Shown in pieces: positions 63,876 to 64,000 of a stretch of DNA of 64,000 nucleotides. Source of the stretch: Streptomyces sp. NBC_00376 (GTDB lineage Bacteria; Actinomycetota; Actinomycetes; Streptomycetales; Streptomycetaceae). Numbering within the stretch: the first letter of the stretch is position 1; each line of letters opens with the position of its first letter. The stretch lies in contig NZ_CP107960.1 in the NCBI RefSeq assembly GCF_036077095.1, positions 4,650,001 through 4,714,000 of the forward strand, written 5' to 3'. The notes below the pieces were generated by a model. It saw only the letters and a list, made by a program, of their open reading frames with translations, was not told the DNA's origin and did no database searches. Position numbers and translations under genes: made by a program.

Positions 63876-64000
63876 GTGGCAGAGGTTCTCGAAATCACAG
63901 TGGTGGGCCCCTTGCGCGGCGCTTCGGTTCGCCCGCTCCGACGGCCCCGCGCGCCCGGCGGTATGCCGGTGATCGCGCCCATGCCCGCTGCGCGTTCCGC
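63876..64000 (+). CDS. Probable SigE-family RNA polymerase sigma factor, N-terminus (partial)
   Basis: A frame opening at GTG 63876 (VAEVLEITVVGPLRG...RRPRAPGGMPVIAPMPAARS) runs off the right edge. I recognise the MPVIAPMPAAR segment from the N-terminal leader of Streptomyces SigE-family sigma factors encoded after ask-asd. Another frame starting at GTG 63863 is also open to the end but has poorer codon bias (many T third positions). The sigma domains themselves lie outside the window. Confidence 0.55.
   Translation, partial: MAEVLEITVVGPLRGASVRPLRRPRAPGGMPVIAPMPAARS

Overview
The window is about 64 kb of very GC-rich DNA with strong G/C preference at third codon positions, frequent GTG/TTG starts, a perfect parS site of the Streptomyces type and two HspR (HAIR) operators. 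Family content and gene order (clpB ... pyrE-fba ... tryptophan dioxygenase/kynureninase ... purA ... ybaB-recR ... ask-asd) point to the core chromosome of a Streptomyces or close relative, not far from oriC. From memory the order resembles the S. coelicolor SCO3661-SCO3613 stretch; I could not check this.

Layout. 0-2.1 kb: tail of an unknown gene, then a compact accessory locus. A LuxR-type regulator is divergent from a small membrane-targeted peptide gene with eight DIGW motifs, which overlaps by 4 bp a small degenerate Rieske-like protein; an 18-bp-stem terminator closes it. This is the best candidate for an undescribed system. 2.2-15.8 kb: F420-type oxidoreductase, HspR-controlled clpB, MFS exporter, YbjN protein, aminotransferase, Gly/Cys-rich membrane protein, DUF2617 plus membrane aminopropyltransferase (with a TTA codon), CoxG-like protein, aldose epimerase, pyrE, parS, fba. 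15.9-26 kb: C-S lyase-type aminotransferase, DHA2 exporter, DUF3151, the kynurenine route (dioxygenase, kynureninase, probable formamidase), a NarL-type two-component pair, a P450.

26-34.3 kb: small membrane protein, ABC exporter with a divergent GbsR/MarR repressor and a palindromic operator, a large repeat-bearing membrane protein, a DAG-kinase-like protein with a degraded active site, purA. 34.4-41.1 kb: membrane-anchored PstS-like protein, two tandem GH19 chitinases with duplicated promoters, a PucR/CdaR regulator, and a second DnaN-like clamp preceded by a possible three-way-junction RNA. 41-50 kb: secreted beta-propeller protein, WhiJ-like XRE/DUF397 locus, secreted protein, and a DUF4331-TPR-NicO operon with a poly-His loop and EF-hand-like loop.

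50-64 kb: transmembrane Ser/Thr kinase, class III aminotransferase, GntR regulator, unknown protein, SLATT membrane protein, ybaB-recR, DUF5063, small secreted protein, LamG secreted protein, ask-asd, and the start of a probable SigE-family sigma factor. Most of the window is housekeeping DNA with well-formed terminators. The accessory interest lies in 0.2-2.1, 19.2, 31-33, 36-41 and 43-50 kb. I found no rRNA, tRNA, CRISPR array or intact insertion sequence.
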